This document shows positions 8,710 to 17,219 of a stretch of 64,000 nucleotides of DNA, piece by piece. Both the position numbers and the translations under genes were made by a program. This DNA comes from JAYOEY01 sp038120295 (lineage in GTDB: Bacteria; Pseudomonadota; Alphaproteobacteria; MPNO01; UBA2964). The stretch's first letter is position 1. Each line of letters starts with the position of its first letter. Location: assembly GCA_038120295.1 (NCBI GenBank), contig JAYOLL010000011.1, forward strand, positions 38,075 to 102,074. The letters run 5' to 3'. The notes beneath the pieces were generated by a model. That model ran no database searches. It saw only the letters and a program-made list of their open reading frames with translations, and was not told the DNA's origin.

Positions 8710-9453
8710 CTACACGCTGCCGCCGCCGCTGACGCTGATGACCTCTCCGGTTACGTAACGGGCGGCATCCGATATCAGGAATCGCGCCACGTCGACGACA
8801 TCTTCCGGCGTGCCGATCCGGCCCAGCATGGCGCGTGATGCTGCGTTCGCCCGCGATTCGTTGGTGTATTCGGCGATCATCGGCGTTTCGGTTGCCCCGG
8901 GGCTCACCGTGTTGACGCGGATATTGTAGGGCCCGAGCGAGCGCGCCATTGACCGGTTGAGCCCGTAGATCGCGGCCTTCGATGTGACATAGGCCGGGCC
9001 GCCGCGGCCCGATCCGCCGCCCACGCCGCTCGCCTGCACCGATCCGGAAGAGGTCAGCACGATCGCACCGCCGCCGTTCTCCTTCATGTATTCGCCGGCC
9101 GCCTTGACGATGTGGAACGAGCCGAGGACGTTGACCTCCTGCGTCCTGAGAAATTCTTCCGAGGACACGTCTTCCCAGTTGAGCGTCGAATGGATTGCCG
9201 CGAAATGGCACACGGCGTCGAGCCGACCGAACCTGTCGACGGTCTGGCGCACGACATCGCGGACCAGATCGAGCTTTGAGACGTCGACGTTGAGCGGGAT
9301 CAGGTTCTCGTCGGTGCCGAGCGCCATTACCGCCGCGTCGATGGGTTTGACGTCGAGCGCCGTCACTTTGTTGCCGTCGGCCAGCAATTCGCGCGCGCAA
9401 GCCGCGCCGATGCCGCCGCCGGCGCCGGTTACCAGAACCACCTGTTCAGCCAT
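8710..9453 (-). CDS. Short-chain dehydrogenase/reductase (SDR)
   Basis: 247 residues with the classical SDR pattern: TGAGGGIGAACAREL at residues 8-22 for the dinucleotide, the H-x-A-A block (CHFAAIH), the catalytic Ser (VLTSSGSVQASG), Tyr/Lys (PAYVTSKAAIYG) and NTVSPGATETPM. The acidic residue in TALDVKP at the end of beta-2 favours NAD over NADP. It is the first gene of the minus-strand operon that continues through the amidases, hyuA, hyuB and the molybdenum hydroxylase, and is divergent from the OCD gene at 9576. It probably oxidises an alcohol intermediate; the substrate is unknown. Confidence 0.9.
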   Translation of the reverse strand: MAEQVVLVTGAGGGIGAACARELLADGNKVTALDVKPIDAAVMALGTDENLIPLNVDVSKLDLVRDVVRQTVDRFGRLDAVCHFAAIHSTLNWEDVSSEEFLRTQEVNVLGSFHIVKAAGEYMKENGGGAIVLTSSGSVQASGVGGGSGRGGPAYVTSKAAIYGLNRSMARSLGPYNIRVNTVSPGATETPMIAEYTNESRANAASRAMLGRIGTPEDVVDVARFLISDAARYVTGEVISVSGGGSV

Positions 9454-9575
9454 GATGTCTCTCTCCCTTGAAGTCTTTCATGCTGAGGTTAGTCCCTATA
9501 TCGCGGCGCGCCAATGACGTCCCGTCCGGTCATGTGTAAATTGCTGTGGCGAAACCGATCTGGAGACATGAAAAA

Positions 9576-10517
9576 ATGGCGCTCTATCTGACGGAGGCGG
9601 AAGTCGAGGAACTGGCAGGCGTCGAGGATGCAATCGCCGCACTGCGGGCTGCGTTTGCCGACTGGGGCACGGATGGCGTCGACAACAAGCCGCGCCAGCG
9701 CATCAGGCTCCCGTCGCGCGCCATGAACCTGATGGGCGCGTCATGGAATTCAGCCGATCTTTGCGGTCATAAATCCTATTTCAGCGGCTGCTTCTATTTC
9801 TCTCTTTATTCCTTCAGCGAAAAACGGCTGCTTGCTCTGATCGAAGCCAACCGGCTCGGCGCCATTCGCACCGGCGCAGCGAGCGGCGTCGCCACCGACA
9901 TCCTTTCGCGCGCCGATGCGTCGACGTTCGGCATCATCGGCACCGGGCGTCAGGCGCGCACCCAGGTTCTGGCAGTCGCCGCTGTGCGGAAACTCGATCA
10001 GGTTCGCGTGTACAGCCGTAGCGAGGAGAAGCGTGCGGCCTTTGCGGAGGATATGGCCGGCCGCCTCGACTGCGAGGTGGTCGCGGTGGACAGCGCAGAA
10101 GCCTGCATTCGCGGAGTCGATATTGCGACCACCATGACCAGCGCGCCGGAACCTGTCCTGTTCGGCGACTGGCTGTCGCCCGGCATGCATGTCAACGCGA
10201 CCGGCGCGAATGGCTTCGAGCGACGCGAACTCGACGATGACGCGGTGATGCGGGCATCGCTGGTTTCAACCGACCAGCGGGAGCAGGCGAAGATCGAGGC
10301 GAGGGAGCTGATGGACCTGACCGGGGAAGGTCGGCTCGCCTGGGACGATATCGCTGAACTCGGAGAACTCCTGCGCGGCGACCGGCCGGGCAGGACCGGC
10401 GACGACCAGATAACGCTGTTCAAGTCGCTGGGTCTTGCGCTGGAGGACGTGGCCTTCGCAAAAACCGTCTACGAACGCGCGGTCGCGAATGGAGTCGGGC
10501 GCGAGTTCGGGCCCTGA
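9576..10517 (+). CDS. Ornithine cyclodeaminase / mu-crystallin family protein, copy 1
   Basis: 313 residues from the ATG at 9576, chosen because GGAGA lies 10 bases upstream and homologous starts have the MxLYLTEAEVEELAG form; a GTG 30 bases upstream is less likely. The Rossmann motif FGIIGTGRQARTQVLAV and the N-terminal dimerisation region are typical of the OCD/mu-crystallin family, which includes ornithine cyclodeaminase, alanine dehydrogenase, ketimine reductase and opine-type enzymes. The short N-terminal part keeps a Lys (GHKSYFSG). It is followed 22 bp later by an efflux pump and then a UbiD decarboxylase. It is one of three OCD genes within 25 kb. Confidence 0.88.
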   Translation: MALYLTEAEVEELAGVEDAIAALRAAFADWGTDGVDNKPRQRIRLPSRAMNLMGASWNSADLCGHKSYFSGCFYFSLYSFSEKRLLALIEANRLGAIRTGAASGVATDILSRADASTFGIIGTGRQARTQVLAVAAVRKLDQVRVYSRSEEKRAAFAEDMAGRLDCEVVAVDSAEACIRGVDIATTMTSAPEPVLFGDWLSPGMHVNATGANGFERRELDDDAVMRASLVSTDQREQAKIEARELMDLTGEGRLAWDDIAELGELLRGDRPGRTGDDQITLFKSLGLALEDVAFAKTVYERAVANGVGREFGP

Positions 10518-10539
10518 CGGCGGAAGAAGGAATTCCATC

Positions 10540-11745
10540 TTGAGCGCACCCCGGGCGGGAACGCTGCTGATTGCCCTGCTCGGTTTTCTGGCCGCTTTCG
10601 GGCCGGCGTCGATGGACATGTATCTGCCGACCCTGCCGGCGCTGGCGGAATTTTTCGCAACCTCGACCAGCCGGGCGCAGCTCACGCTGAGCGGATTCAC
10701 CATCGGGTTCGCTGCGGGGCAGCTTTTTTACGGTCCGATGTCCGACCGGTTCGGCCGCAAGCGCGTACTTGTGTCGGGCGTGGCGCTCTACTGCGTCGCG
10801 ACAGTGTTCTGCGCCCTGGCGACTTCGGTCGAAGAGCTGATCGCCATGCGGTTCGTTCAGGCGCTCGGCGGCGGCGCGGGCGTGGTGCTGACGCGGGCGA
10901 TCGTTCGCGACCTTCTGTCCGGAGATGAATCCGCGCGGGCGCTGTCGCTGATGCTGCTGGTGCCCTCTATCGCCGCCTTCGCAGGGCCGTTTGTCGGCGG
11001 CCAGCTTCTGCTGTGGTCCGACTGGCGGTCGATTTTCTGGCTGCTGGTTGTTTTCGGCATTATCGCCCTGGCGCTGACCCTTTACATGCTGCCGGAAACC
11101 CTGCCGCCGGAGAAGCGCAAGCAACTCAACGTCACTGGCGTGTTGAGGGAGTGCGGTCATATTCTCGGCCACCGGCAGGCGATGGGCTACATGTTCTGCG
11201 GTGCGTTCTCATTCGCCGCAATGTTCGCCCAACTGTCCGGAACGCCGTTTATCTACATCACGCTATTCGGCGTGCCGCCGGAATATTTCGGCTTTCTGTT
11301 CGGACTCAACATTCTCGGCATCATGGCGGGCTCCTGGGTAAACAGCCGGCTCGTCGTGCGTTTCGGCATGAGGCGCATGCTGGTGGTCGGAACGTCGATC
11401 GCGCTGTTCGGCGGACTGACGCTGATAGCGACCGCATGGTTCGGCATCGGCGGTCTCGCCGGCATCGTCGTGCCGGTTATTATCTTCATGGTGCCGCACA
11501 ACATCACCAATGCGAACGCATCCGCCGCGACCCTTGATCATTTTCCTCATGTCGCTGGAACCGCATCGGCGCTGATCGGCGCGATCCGCTTCGGCGTTGG
11601 CGCATCGGTCGGCGCGCTGGTCGGGCTTCTGCATGACGGTACGTCGGTGCCGATGGCGGCCGTGATCGCCGGATGCGCAATTCTCAGTGCTGCGTCGTTC
11701 TGGCTTTTGACGCATGATGACGGAAAAGCCGCACAGGCTGACTGA
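10540..11745 (+). CDS. Bcr/CflA-family MFS drug-efflux transporter
   Basis: 401 residues if translation begins at the TTG at 10540, which has AAGAAGGA nine bases upstream; earlier in-frame starts (10435, 10489) overlap the preceding gene and encode non-hydrophobic sequence. The block FGPASMDMYLPTLPALAEFF at the N-terminus and GQLFYGPMSDRFGRKRVLV (MFS motif A between TM2 and TM3) identify the Bcr/CflA group of 12-TM proton antiporters. It sits between the OCD gene and the UbiD gene in one operon, so it may export a pathway product or a toxic intermediate. Import is possible but less usual for this group. Confidence 0.88.
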   Translation: MSAPRAGTLLIALLGFLAAFGPASMDMYLPTLPALAEFFATSTSRAQLTLSGFTIGFAAGQLFYGPMSDRFGRKRVLVSGVALYCVATVFCALATSVEELIAMRFVQALGGGAGVVLTRAIVRDLLSGDESARALSLMLLVPSIAAFAGPFVGGQLLLWSDWRSIFWLLVVFGIIALALTLYMLPETLPPEKRKQLNVTGVLRECGHILGHRQAMGYMFCGAFSFAAMFAQLSGTPFIYITLFGVPPEYFGFLFGLNILGIMAGSWVNSRLVVRFGMRRMLVVGTSIALFGGLTLIATAWFGIGGLAGIVVPVIIFMVPHNITNANASAATLDHFPHVAGTASALIGAIRFGVGASVGALVGLLHDGTSVPMAAVIAGCAILSAASFWLLTHDDGKAAQAD

Positions 11746-11761
11746 AACAGGGAGAGAAAAG

Positions 11762-13252
11762 ATGGCCGACGCCGATATCGAACAGACTGCCGCCGCCGCG
11801 GGCGGCAATATCGCACAGCGAATTCCTTACGAAGACCTGCGTGGCTGGTTGGTCGAAGCGGAACGGCTTGGCGAACTGGAAATCGTCAAGGGCGCGAACT
11901 GGGAGGAAGAGATCGGCATGGCCGCGGAACTCGTCAGCCACGCCGATAACGGTCCGGCTCTGCTGTTCGAGGACATTCCCGGGATAAAGCCCGGCTTCCG
12001 CCTGCTGTCGAATGTTTTCGCCGGCAAGCGCAAGAACATGACGCTTGGTTTTCCGGTCGAGCTCGACAAGGTCGCGCTGTCCTCGGCGTTTGCCGATAAC
12101 TATCACGAGGATCGTCTGATCCCGCCGGTGTTCGTCGAGGACGGGCCGATCTTCGAAAACATTCTCGAAGGCGACGACGTCGACGTCGAAATATTTCCGA
12201 CCCCGGTGTGGCACGAGCTCGACGGCGGCCGATATATCGGCACCGGCTCCTACAATGTGACGCAGGACCCTGTCTCCGGCTGGTACAATCTGGGCGCCTA
12301 CCGGATCATGCTGCACGATAAAACGCACGTGACCTTCAATACCGCGCCGGGCAAGCACGGTCGTATCCATCACGAACATTATATTAAGCGCGGTGAAAAG
12401 ATGCCGGTCGTGTGCGTGGTCGGCGGTGATCCGATCACCTTCTTCATGGGCGGGACAGAAGCGGGCGACGGCATCAGCGAATTCGACATTGCCGGCGGCA
12501 TGAGAGGAAAGCCGCTCGAACTGGTCAGAGGCAAGCATACCGGCCTGCCGTTCCCGGCGAACGCGGAGATCGTGCTGGAAGGATTCGTCGATCCGGAAGT
12601 GCTGGTGCCCGAAGGTCCGTTCGGTGACTGGACCGGCACCTACACCGAAGCCGGACGCAAGCGTCCGCTCTGCGAGATTACGGCCATCTATCATCGCGAC
12701 GATCCGATCATTCTCGGCTTCTCGCCGCAGAGCCTGCCCGACGAATACTCCCGCTATCGCGCGATTACCCGGTCGGCGCTCGTGCATCGAAACATCGAAG
12801 AGGCGGGTGTGCCGGACGTGAAGGCGGTGTGGTGTCACGAGTGCGGCGGTTCCCGTCTTCTGATCGCGGTGGCGATTACCCAGCGCTATCCGGGCCATGC
12901 AACGCAGGCGGGGCAGGTAGCCTGCATGTGTCACAACGGTGTCTATGGCGGGAAATGGGTGATCGTGGTCGATGACGATGTCGATGTTACCAACCTTGAA
13001 GAGCTGATCTGGGCCACGCTGACGCGCTCCGATCCGATGACGGATTACGACTTCATCAGGAACGCCTGGGACTCGCCGGCCGATCCGCTGATCGATCCGG
13101 AAGAAAGGGCGAAAGGCAACATCACGAATTCGCGCATGGTGATAGACGCCTGCCGCCCGTTTCACTGGCAAGAAACATTCGCACCGATTACCAAGGCCCG
13201 ACCGGAACTCGCGGCCCGCGCCCGGGAAAAATTCGGCTATCTGCTTAAGTAG
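11762..13252 (+). CDS. UbiD-family prenylated-FMN (de)carboxylase, copy 1
   Basis: 496 residues from the ATG at 11762, with AGGGAGAG upstream; an ATG 48 bases earlier overlaps the efflux gene. Family signatures: YRIMLHDKTHVTFNTAP, RGEKMPVVCVVGGDP, EIVLEGFVDPE and PEGPFGDWTG, where E284 and D289 occupy the two catalytic acidic positions (D at the second is natural in part of the family, as in E. coli UbiD). UbiD enzymes reversibly decarboxylate aromatic or alpha,beta-unsaturated acids with prFMN and Mn/K. No UbiX-type flavin prenyltransferase is in the window. A second UbiD gene lies at 19467. Substrate unknown. Confidence 0.92.
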   Translation: MADADIEQTAAAAGGNIAQRIPYEDLRGWLVEAERLGELEIVKGANWEEEIGMAAELVSHADNGPALLFEDIPGIKPGFRLLSNVFAGKRKNMTLGFPVELDKVALSSAFADNYHEDRLIPPVFVEDGPIFENILEGDDVDVEIFPTPVWHELDGGRYIGTGSYNVTQDPVSGWYNLGAYRIMLHDKTHVTFNTAPGKHGRIHHEHYIKRGEKMPVVCVVGGDPITFFMGGTEAGDGISEFDIAGGMRGKPLELVRGKHTGLPFPANAEIVLEGFVDPEVLVPEGPFGDWTGTYTEAGRKRPLCEITAIYHRDDPIILGFSPQSLPDEYSRYRAITRSALVHRNIEEAGVPDVKAVWCHECGGSRLLIAVAITQRYPGHATQAGQVACMCHNGVYGGKWVIVVDDDVDVTNLEELIWATLTRSDPMTDYDFIRNAWDSPADPLIDPEERAKGNITNSRMVIDACRPFHWQETFAPITKARPELAARAREKFGYLLK

Positions 13253-13580
13253 CGGAAGGCGCTTGCTGGTGCGTGGAATTCATGCCCATAAGGAAAAGAT
13301 CTACCCTGTTCAGCGTTTTCGCATGAAACCGGAATCGTTCGCCCTTGACAGGGCGTGCGCGATGATATCCCATCCGGGTCAACTGTGCCGAAAGAAGGGC
13401 CGGTACACCCGGTGGGTGGAAGGCCCGGCCGACAACAACGGGAGGCTAGGGGGGGATTCGCTCCTCAGGCGAAAAAGCCGTAATATTGTCTGCTTGGACA
13501 TTGTTGGTTGCATCGCGCCTCTCCGATGAAGTCATCGAAAAGGCCGGTGAGTTTGGCGCTTTAATTTTCGTGGTTAATGG
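13253..13580. other. Intergenic region without recognisable gene
   Basis: About 330 bp between the UbiD gene and the tripartite tricarboxylate transporter gene. I see no credible coding frame, tRNA or strong terminator. There is a GGCCGG/CCGGCC pairing near 13399-13432 and a modestly AT-richer part at 13480-13580 that may contain the promoter of the transporter gene, but no convincing -35/-10 pair. Confidence 0.5.
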
Positions 13581-15848
13581 ATGACGACTATGAATGTAAC
13601 AACGGGGAAATTTGCGGCGGGTTTCAAGGGCTGGATTCCAGGCCTCCTGTTTGCATCGATGGCGGCAGCCGCCGTGTTTTTTGTGGCGGGGCCTGCGTTC
13701 GCGCAACAGGCGCAGCAGGCTGTGCAAGATATCTCTCTTATGAAGGAAGCCGGTCAGGCTCTGAAGATCCTTTTTACGTTTGAACGTCTCGGCTTTCTCG
13801 CCCTCGGGGTGCTTCTGGGGCTGGTCGTCGGCGTGATACCGGGCCTTGGCGGTCTTGTGGGGCTGTCGCTCCTTCTTCCGTTTACCTTTGACATGGACGC
13901 TTACACGGCCCTAGCGCTCCTGATGGGTCTGCAGGCCGTCACCGTGACGTCGGACACGATCCCGGCGGTCATGTTCGGCGTGCCGGGAACCGTCGGGTCG
14001 GCGGCAACCATCCTTGACGGTTATCCCATGTCGCGTAAGGGCGAAGCCGGTCGAGCCTATGGCGCGGCCTTCTCCGCATCGGTGCTTGGCGGGCTCTGGG
14101 GCGCGCTGCTGCTCGGTGTCAGCATTCCGATCCTGCGTCCTCTGATGCTTGAGATCGGGTCGCCGGAACTTCTGTCATTCTGCATCTTCGGCCTGTCTCT
14201 GGCATCGGTTCTGTCGGGCGGTTCGCTGCTCAAGGGGCTGGCCGGCGCCTGTATCGGTCTTCTGATCGCAACAGCCGGCGACGACCCGCAGACGGGTACC
14301 CTTCGATGGACGTTCGATTCCCTTTATCTTTGGGACGGGCTGCCCGTGGTGCCGCTGGCGCTCGGACTGTTCGCCATTCCCGAACTGGCCGATCTTGCCA
14401 TCCAGCAGAAATCGATAGCTGCTGAGGGTGAGAATACCGAGGTCAATGACAGCCAGATGGTCGGCGTCAAGGATGTGTTCAAGAACTGGTGGCTCGTCCT
14501 GCGGTGCGCGACGATCGGCGCCGGTCTTGGCGCGGTGCCCGGCATCGGCGCCTCGGTGGTCGACTGGATCGCCTACGGTCATGCCGCCCGAACGGAAAAG
14601 GACGCAGGCCTTACCTTCGGCAAGGGCGACGTTCGCGGCGTGATTGCCTCCGAATCGTCGAACAACGCCAAGGAGGGCGGCGCGCTGGTTCCGACCATCG
14701 CGTTCGGCGTTCCCGGCTCGGCCTCCATGGCCCTGATCCTGGGTGCATTCCTGATCCACGGTCTGGTCCCGGGACCGGACATGGTCACCAAGAAACTCGA
14801 CGTCACCTACACGATGGTCTGGTCGGTCGCTCTTGCGAATATCATCGGGGCAGGGATCTGCTTCACGTTCGCCCAGCAGCTTGCCAAGCTGGCCCTTGTC
14901 CGGCCCGGCATTCTGGTGCCGATCGTCATCGGGGTGGTGTTTGTCGGCGCGTTCCAGGGATCGCGTCAGTGGGGCGACATCTGGGCGCTGCTTGGCTTCG
15001 GCGTGCTTGGCTTCATCATGAAGCGCCTTCGCTGGCCGCGTCCGCCTCTGGTGCTCGGCTTCGTGCTCGGCGGCCTTGTCGAACGCTATATGTTCATCTC
15101 GGTCGAACGGTACGGCGCGCAGTGGACATACGACATTGCCGAGTTCCCGGTCGTTGTCGTCATGTTCGTCATCACCTTCTGGGGCATCATGTCGCCGCTG
15201 ATCAGGGATTACCGGGAGAAGCGGAAGGCCATCGCCACCGGCACGCATGTCGATCAGGTCATGTCGTTCAGGTTCAGCAAGACCGGGTTCGACATGGACT
15301 TCATGTTTGGCGCTGCCGTACTGGCGCTCTTCGTTGTGGAACTCTACATCTCTTCGCAGTGGGAGTTCGGCGCGCGCCTGGTGCCGCAAGTTGTCGGCTA
15401 TCTGGCCGTGATCATCGTCGGTCTCTTCCTGTTAGCCAAGCTCTTCTACCAGAAGGGCCCGCGGAAGGCAGAAGTGCGTGACGGTTCCGGTACCGAGGTG
15501 GTTCAGGACGCCGAGCAGACCGATGTCCATTTCGACATCGTGGTCGACTTCGGCGACCTGACGAAGGAAACCATCACCCGTCGGGCGCTGGCCTATTTCG
15601 GGTGGTGCTTCGCCTTCTTCATCGCTGCTGCGGTTATCGGCCTGTTGCCGTCGATGTTCTTCTTCCTGGTTGGCTATATGCGCCTCTGGGGCAAGGCATC
15701 CTGGACAGTAACGCTGAGCATCGCCTGCTCGCTGTGGGCGTTCTGTTACTTCCTGTTCCATCACATCCTGATTATCCCGTGGCCGCAGACAGTTGTCGGG
15801 GACATGTTCCCGGTTCTGCGGACCATCAACTGGGCGAACCTGTTCTAG
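13581..15848 (+). CDS. Tripartite tricarboxylate transporter permease, TctA-TctB fusion
   Basis: 755 residues (752 if the ATG at 13590, which has a weak GGATGA site, is used). The first ~40 residues form a hydrophobic segment ending in AGPAFAQQ, resembling a cleavable signal peptide, unusual for a TctA. The next ~480 residues are a TctA large permease (GLVVGVIPGLGGLVGLSLLLP, PAVMFGVPGTVGSAATILDG and the repeat GAVPGIGASVVDW/AFGVPGSASMALILGAF). From about residue 575 comes a four-TM region matching the small TctB subunit: FMFGAAVLALFVVELYI, the GLFLLAKLFYQKG end of a helix, then a RRALAYFGW...FFLVGYMRLWG pair. Thus both membrane subunits are fused. The required periplasmic TctC protein is not seen; the assembly gap lies right after the stop. 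Confidence 0.9.
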   Translation: MTTMNVTTGKFAAGFKGWIPGLLFASMAAAAVFFVAGPAFAQQAQQAVQDISLMKEAGQALKILFTFERLGFLALGVLLGLVVGVIPGLGGLVGLSLLLPFTFDMDAYTALALLMGLQAVTVTSDTIPAVMFGVPGTVGSAATILDGYPMSRKGEAGRAYGAAFSASVLGGLWGALLLGVSIPILRPLMLEIGSPELLSFCIFGLSLASVLSGGSLLKGLAGACIGLLIATAGDDPQTGTLRWTFDSLYLWDGLPVVPLALGLFAIPELADLAIQQKSIAAEGENTEVNDSQMVGVKDVFKNWWLVLRCATIGAGLGAVPGIGASVVDWIAYGHAARTEKDAGLTFGKGDVRGVIASESSNNAKEGGALVPTIAFGVPGSASMALILGAFLIHGLVPGPDMVTKKLDVTYTMVWSVALANIIGAGICFTFAQQLAKLALVRPGILVPIVIGVVFVGAFQGSRQWGDIWALLGFGVLGFIMKRLRWPRPPLVLGFVLGGLVERYMFISVERYGAQWTYDIAEFPVVVVMFVITFWGIMSPLIRDYREKRKAIATGTHVDQVMSFRFSKTGFDMDFMFGAAVLALFVVELYISSQWEFGARLVPQVVGYLAVIIVGLFLLAKLFYQKGPRKAEVRDGSGTEVVQDAEQTDVHFDIVVDFGDLTKETITRRALAYFGWCFAFFIAAAVIGLLPSMFFFLVGYMRLWGKASWTVTLSIACSLWAFCYFLFHHILIIPWPQTVVGDMFPVLRTINWANLF

Positions 15849-16067
15849 GCTCGTCGGTTCAGGAAACGATTGGCGGGGGGGGGGTTGGTGGCCCGCGGGG
15901 GTGGGTGGGGGGGGGGGGTANNNNNNNNNNTTGTGGGGCACTGTGTCCGGGTTCTGCGCAAAAACACGGGGGCTAACTTTTTTTTGGGTGGTGGTTTACT
16001 CACCCTTTGGGCGCGGTTTTCTTGCGACGCCGGCGCTTTTCGTTGGGGGCTGGCTAAACGCCAATTC
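15849..16067. other. Assembly gap (10 N) with degenerate homopolymer flanks
   Basis: N's occupy 15921-15930. The left flank is G-runs with GGTTGGTGG, the right flank has T8, G5 and GGGTGGTGGTTT, a texture unlike the rest of the chromosome and typical of low-quality read ends. The true gap length is unknown; any gene between the permease and the half-permease, for example a TctC binding protein, would be lost here. Frames reading through this interval should not be trusted. Confidence 0.9.
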
Positions 16068-16643
16068 ATGAAGTTCTGGATCACATCGCTTTGTAAGGGC
16101 CTAAGGGCCATCGTGTGGGACCGCTTCTTTGCGCTGGCCGCTATCGCGGCGGCCGCCAGCGGCGCGCTTCTCTATGAGCTGAAGGGGGCTGATGCGGTTT
16201 ACGCCGCCCTTGAAGACGATATTCCTGTTTTCACGCTGCTGGTGCTGTTTCTGCCCGCAGTCCTGATGCTGGCGGCGATCATCGAGGTCATGCTGCCAAA
16301 GGGGCTGGTGGAGCGTTGGCTGGGGGCAGGGTCGGGTTTCAGGGGCATTATGGTCGCAACGTTCGCCGGCGCCTTCACGCCGGGCGGGCCATTCGTCTCC
16401 TTTCCGCTCGTGCTGGCGCTCTACCGGGCGGGCGCGGCATGGGCGCCGCTGGTCACCTACATCACCTCCTGGTCGATCCTGTCGATGGTGCGGACTCTGG
16501 TATTCGAGGTTCCGCTGGTCGGGGTAGAGCTTCCCATGGTGCGTTATCTCGCCTGCATTCTTTTGCCGCCGGTTGCCGGTGTGACCGCCCAGTTCATCAC
16601 GCGTTTCTACCGCCCGCCGGAGGAAGGGATAGGCAGGAAATGA
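16068..16643 (+). CDS. Half-size permease (YraQ/ArsP_1-like), first half
   Basis: 191 residues from the ATG at 16068; the frame extends upstream through the low-quality gap flank, so the start is the first plausible Met after it. Five or so membrane helices. The signature AFTPGGPFVSFPLVLALYRAG followed by a SWSILSMVRTLVFEVPLVG segment resembles the metal-binding/permease repeat of the DUF318 (YraQ, ArsP_1) family. The next gene overlaps by four bases (ATGA) and carries a homologous block, so the two probably assemble as a heterodimer equivalent to one full-length permease. Substrate unknown. Confidence 0.72.
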   Translation: MKFWITSLCKGLRAIVWDRFFALAAIAAAASGALLYELKGADAVYAALEDDIPVFTLLVLFLPAVLMLAAIIEVMLPKGLVERWLGAGSGFRGIMVATFAGAFTPGGPFVSFPLVLALYRAGAAWAPLVTYITSWSILSMVRTLVFEVPLVGVELPMVRYLACILLPPVAGVTAQFITRFYRPPEEGIGRK

Positions 16644-17143
16644 TCGTCGTCTTTTCCATTCTCTGGGGCGTCGTGGCCGCCATTCTGTTCACAACGTGGC
16701 GCAGGCGGCCCGAGCTGATTCCCGAAATCCTGAAAAGGTTCCGGTCGAACGGCCGGATTTTCGTCGGGGTCGTTCCGCTGGCATTGCTGGCGGCCGGCTT
16801 TCTTGCACCGCTGGTGCCAAGCGATCTCGTCGGCCGGTGGCTGGGGGACGAGGCGGGAGTTGCCGGGTTGTTCATCGGGATGCTGGCGGGCTGGTGCCTG
16901 CCGGTCCCGCCGGTGATCTTCTATCCGGTCATCGCGGTTCTGCTGAAAGCCGGCGCCGGTCTTCCCCAACTCGTTGCGCTCATCGTGGCGTGGAACGTGT
17001 TCGCCCTGCATCGAACGCTGCCCATGGAACTCCCGCTCATGGGCGGCTATTTCGTGTCATTGCGCCTGATGTCGAGCATCGTTCTTCCCGTCGTTGCCGG
17101 GTTTGCGGCGATGGGCATCGTTGAATTGCTGGGCCTGGGATAA
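16640..17143 (+). CDS. Half-size permease (YraQ/ArsP_1-like), second half
   Basis: 167 residues starting at the ATG inside the previous gene's stop (ATGA overlap), which implies translational coupling. Its helix block AGWCLPVPPVIFYPVIAVLL, then AWNVFALHRTLPMELPLMGG and a SIVLPVVAGFAAMG end, aligns position by position with the first half (PGGPFVSFPLVLALYRAG, SWSILSMVRTLVFEVPLVG, CILLPPVAGV). It therefore looks like the second of two homologous halves rather than a random fragment. The FAD oxidoreductase follows after 76 bp. Function of the pair is not known. Confidence 0.72.
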   Translation: MIVVFSILWGVVAAILFTTWRRRPELIPEILKRFRSNGRIFVGVVPLALLAAGFLAPLVPSDLVGRWLGDEAGVAGLFIGMLAGWCLPVPPVIFYPVIAVLLKAGAGLPQLVALIVAWNVFALHRTLPMELPLMGGYFVSLRLMSSIVLPVVAGFAAMGIVELLGLG

Positions 17144-17219
17144 CGCTTGCCGGACAATGTTGCGCGGTCGGCGACATTCCCTAAGATACGGGCTCCGAAA
17201 ATTGGAACAGGGTTGGAAG

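Noticed and set aside
11684..13171. A long minus-strand frame opposite the first UbiD gene
   Set aside because: It is antisense of UbiD with repetitive Arg/His-rich translation and no start-site evidence.
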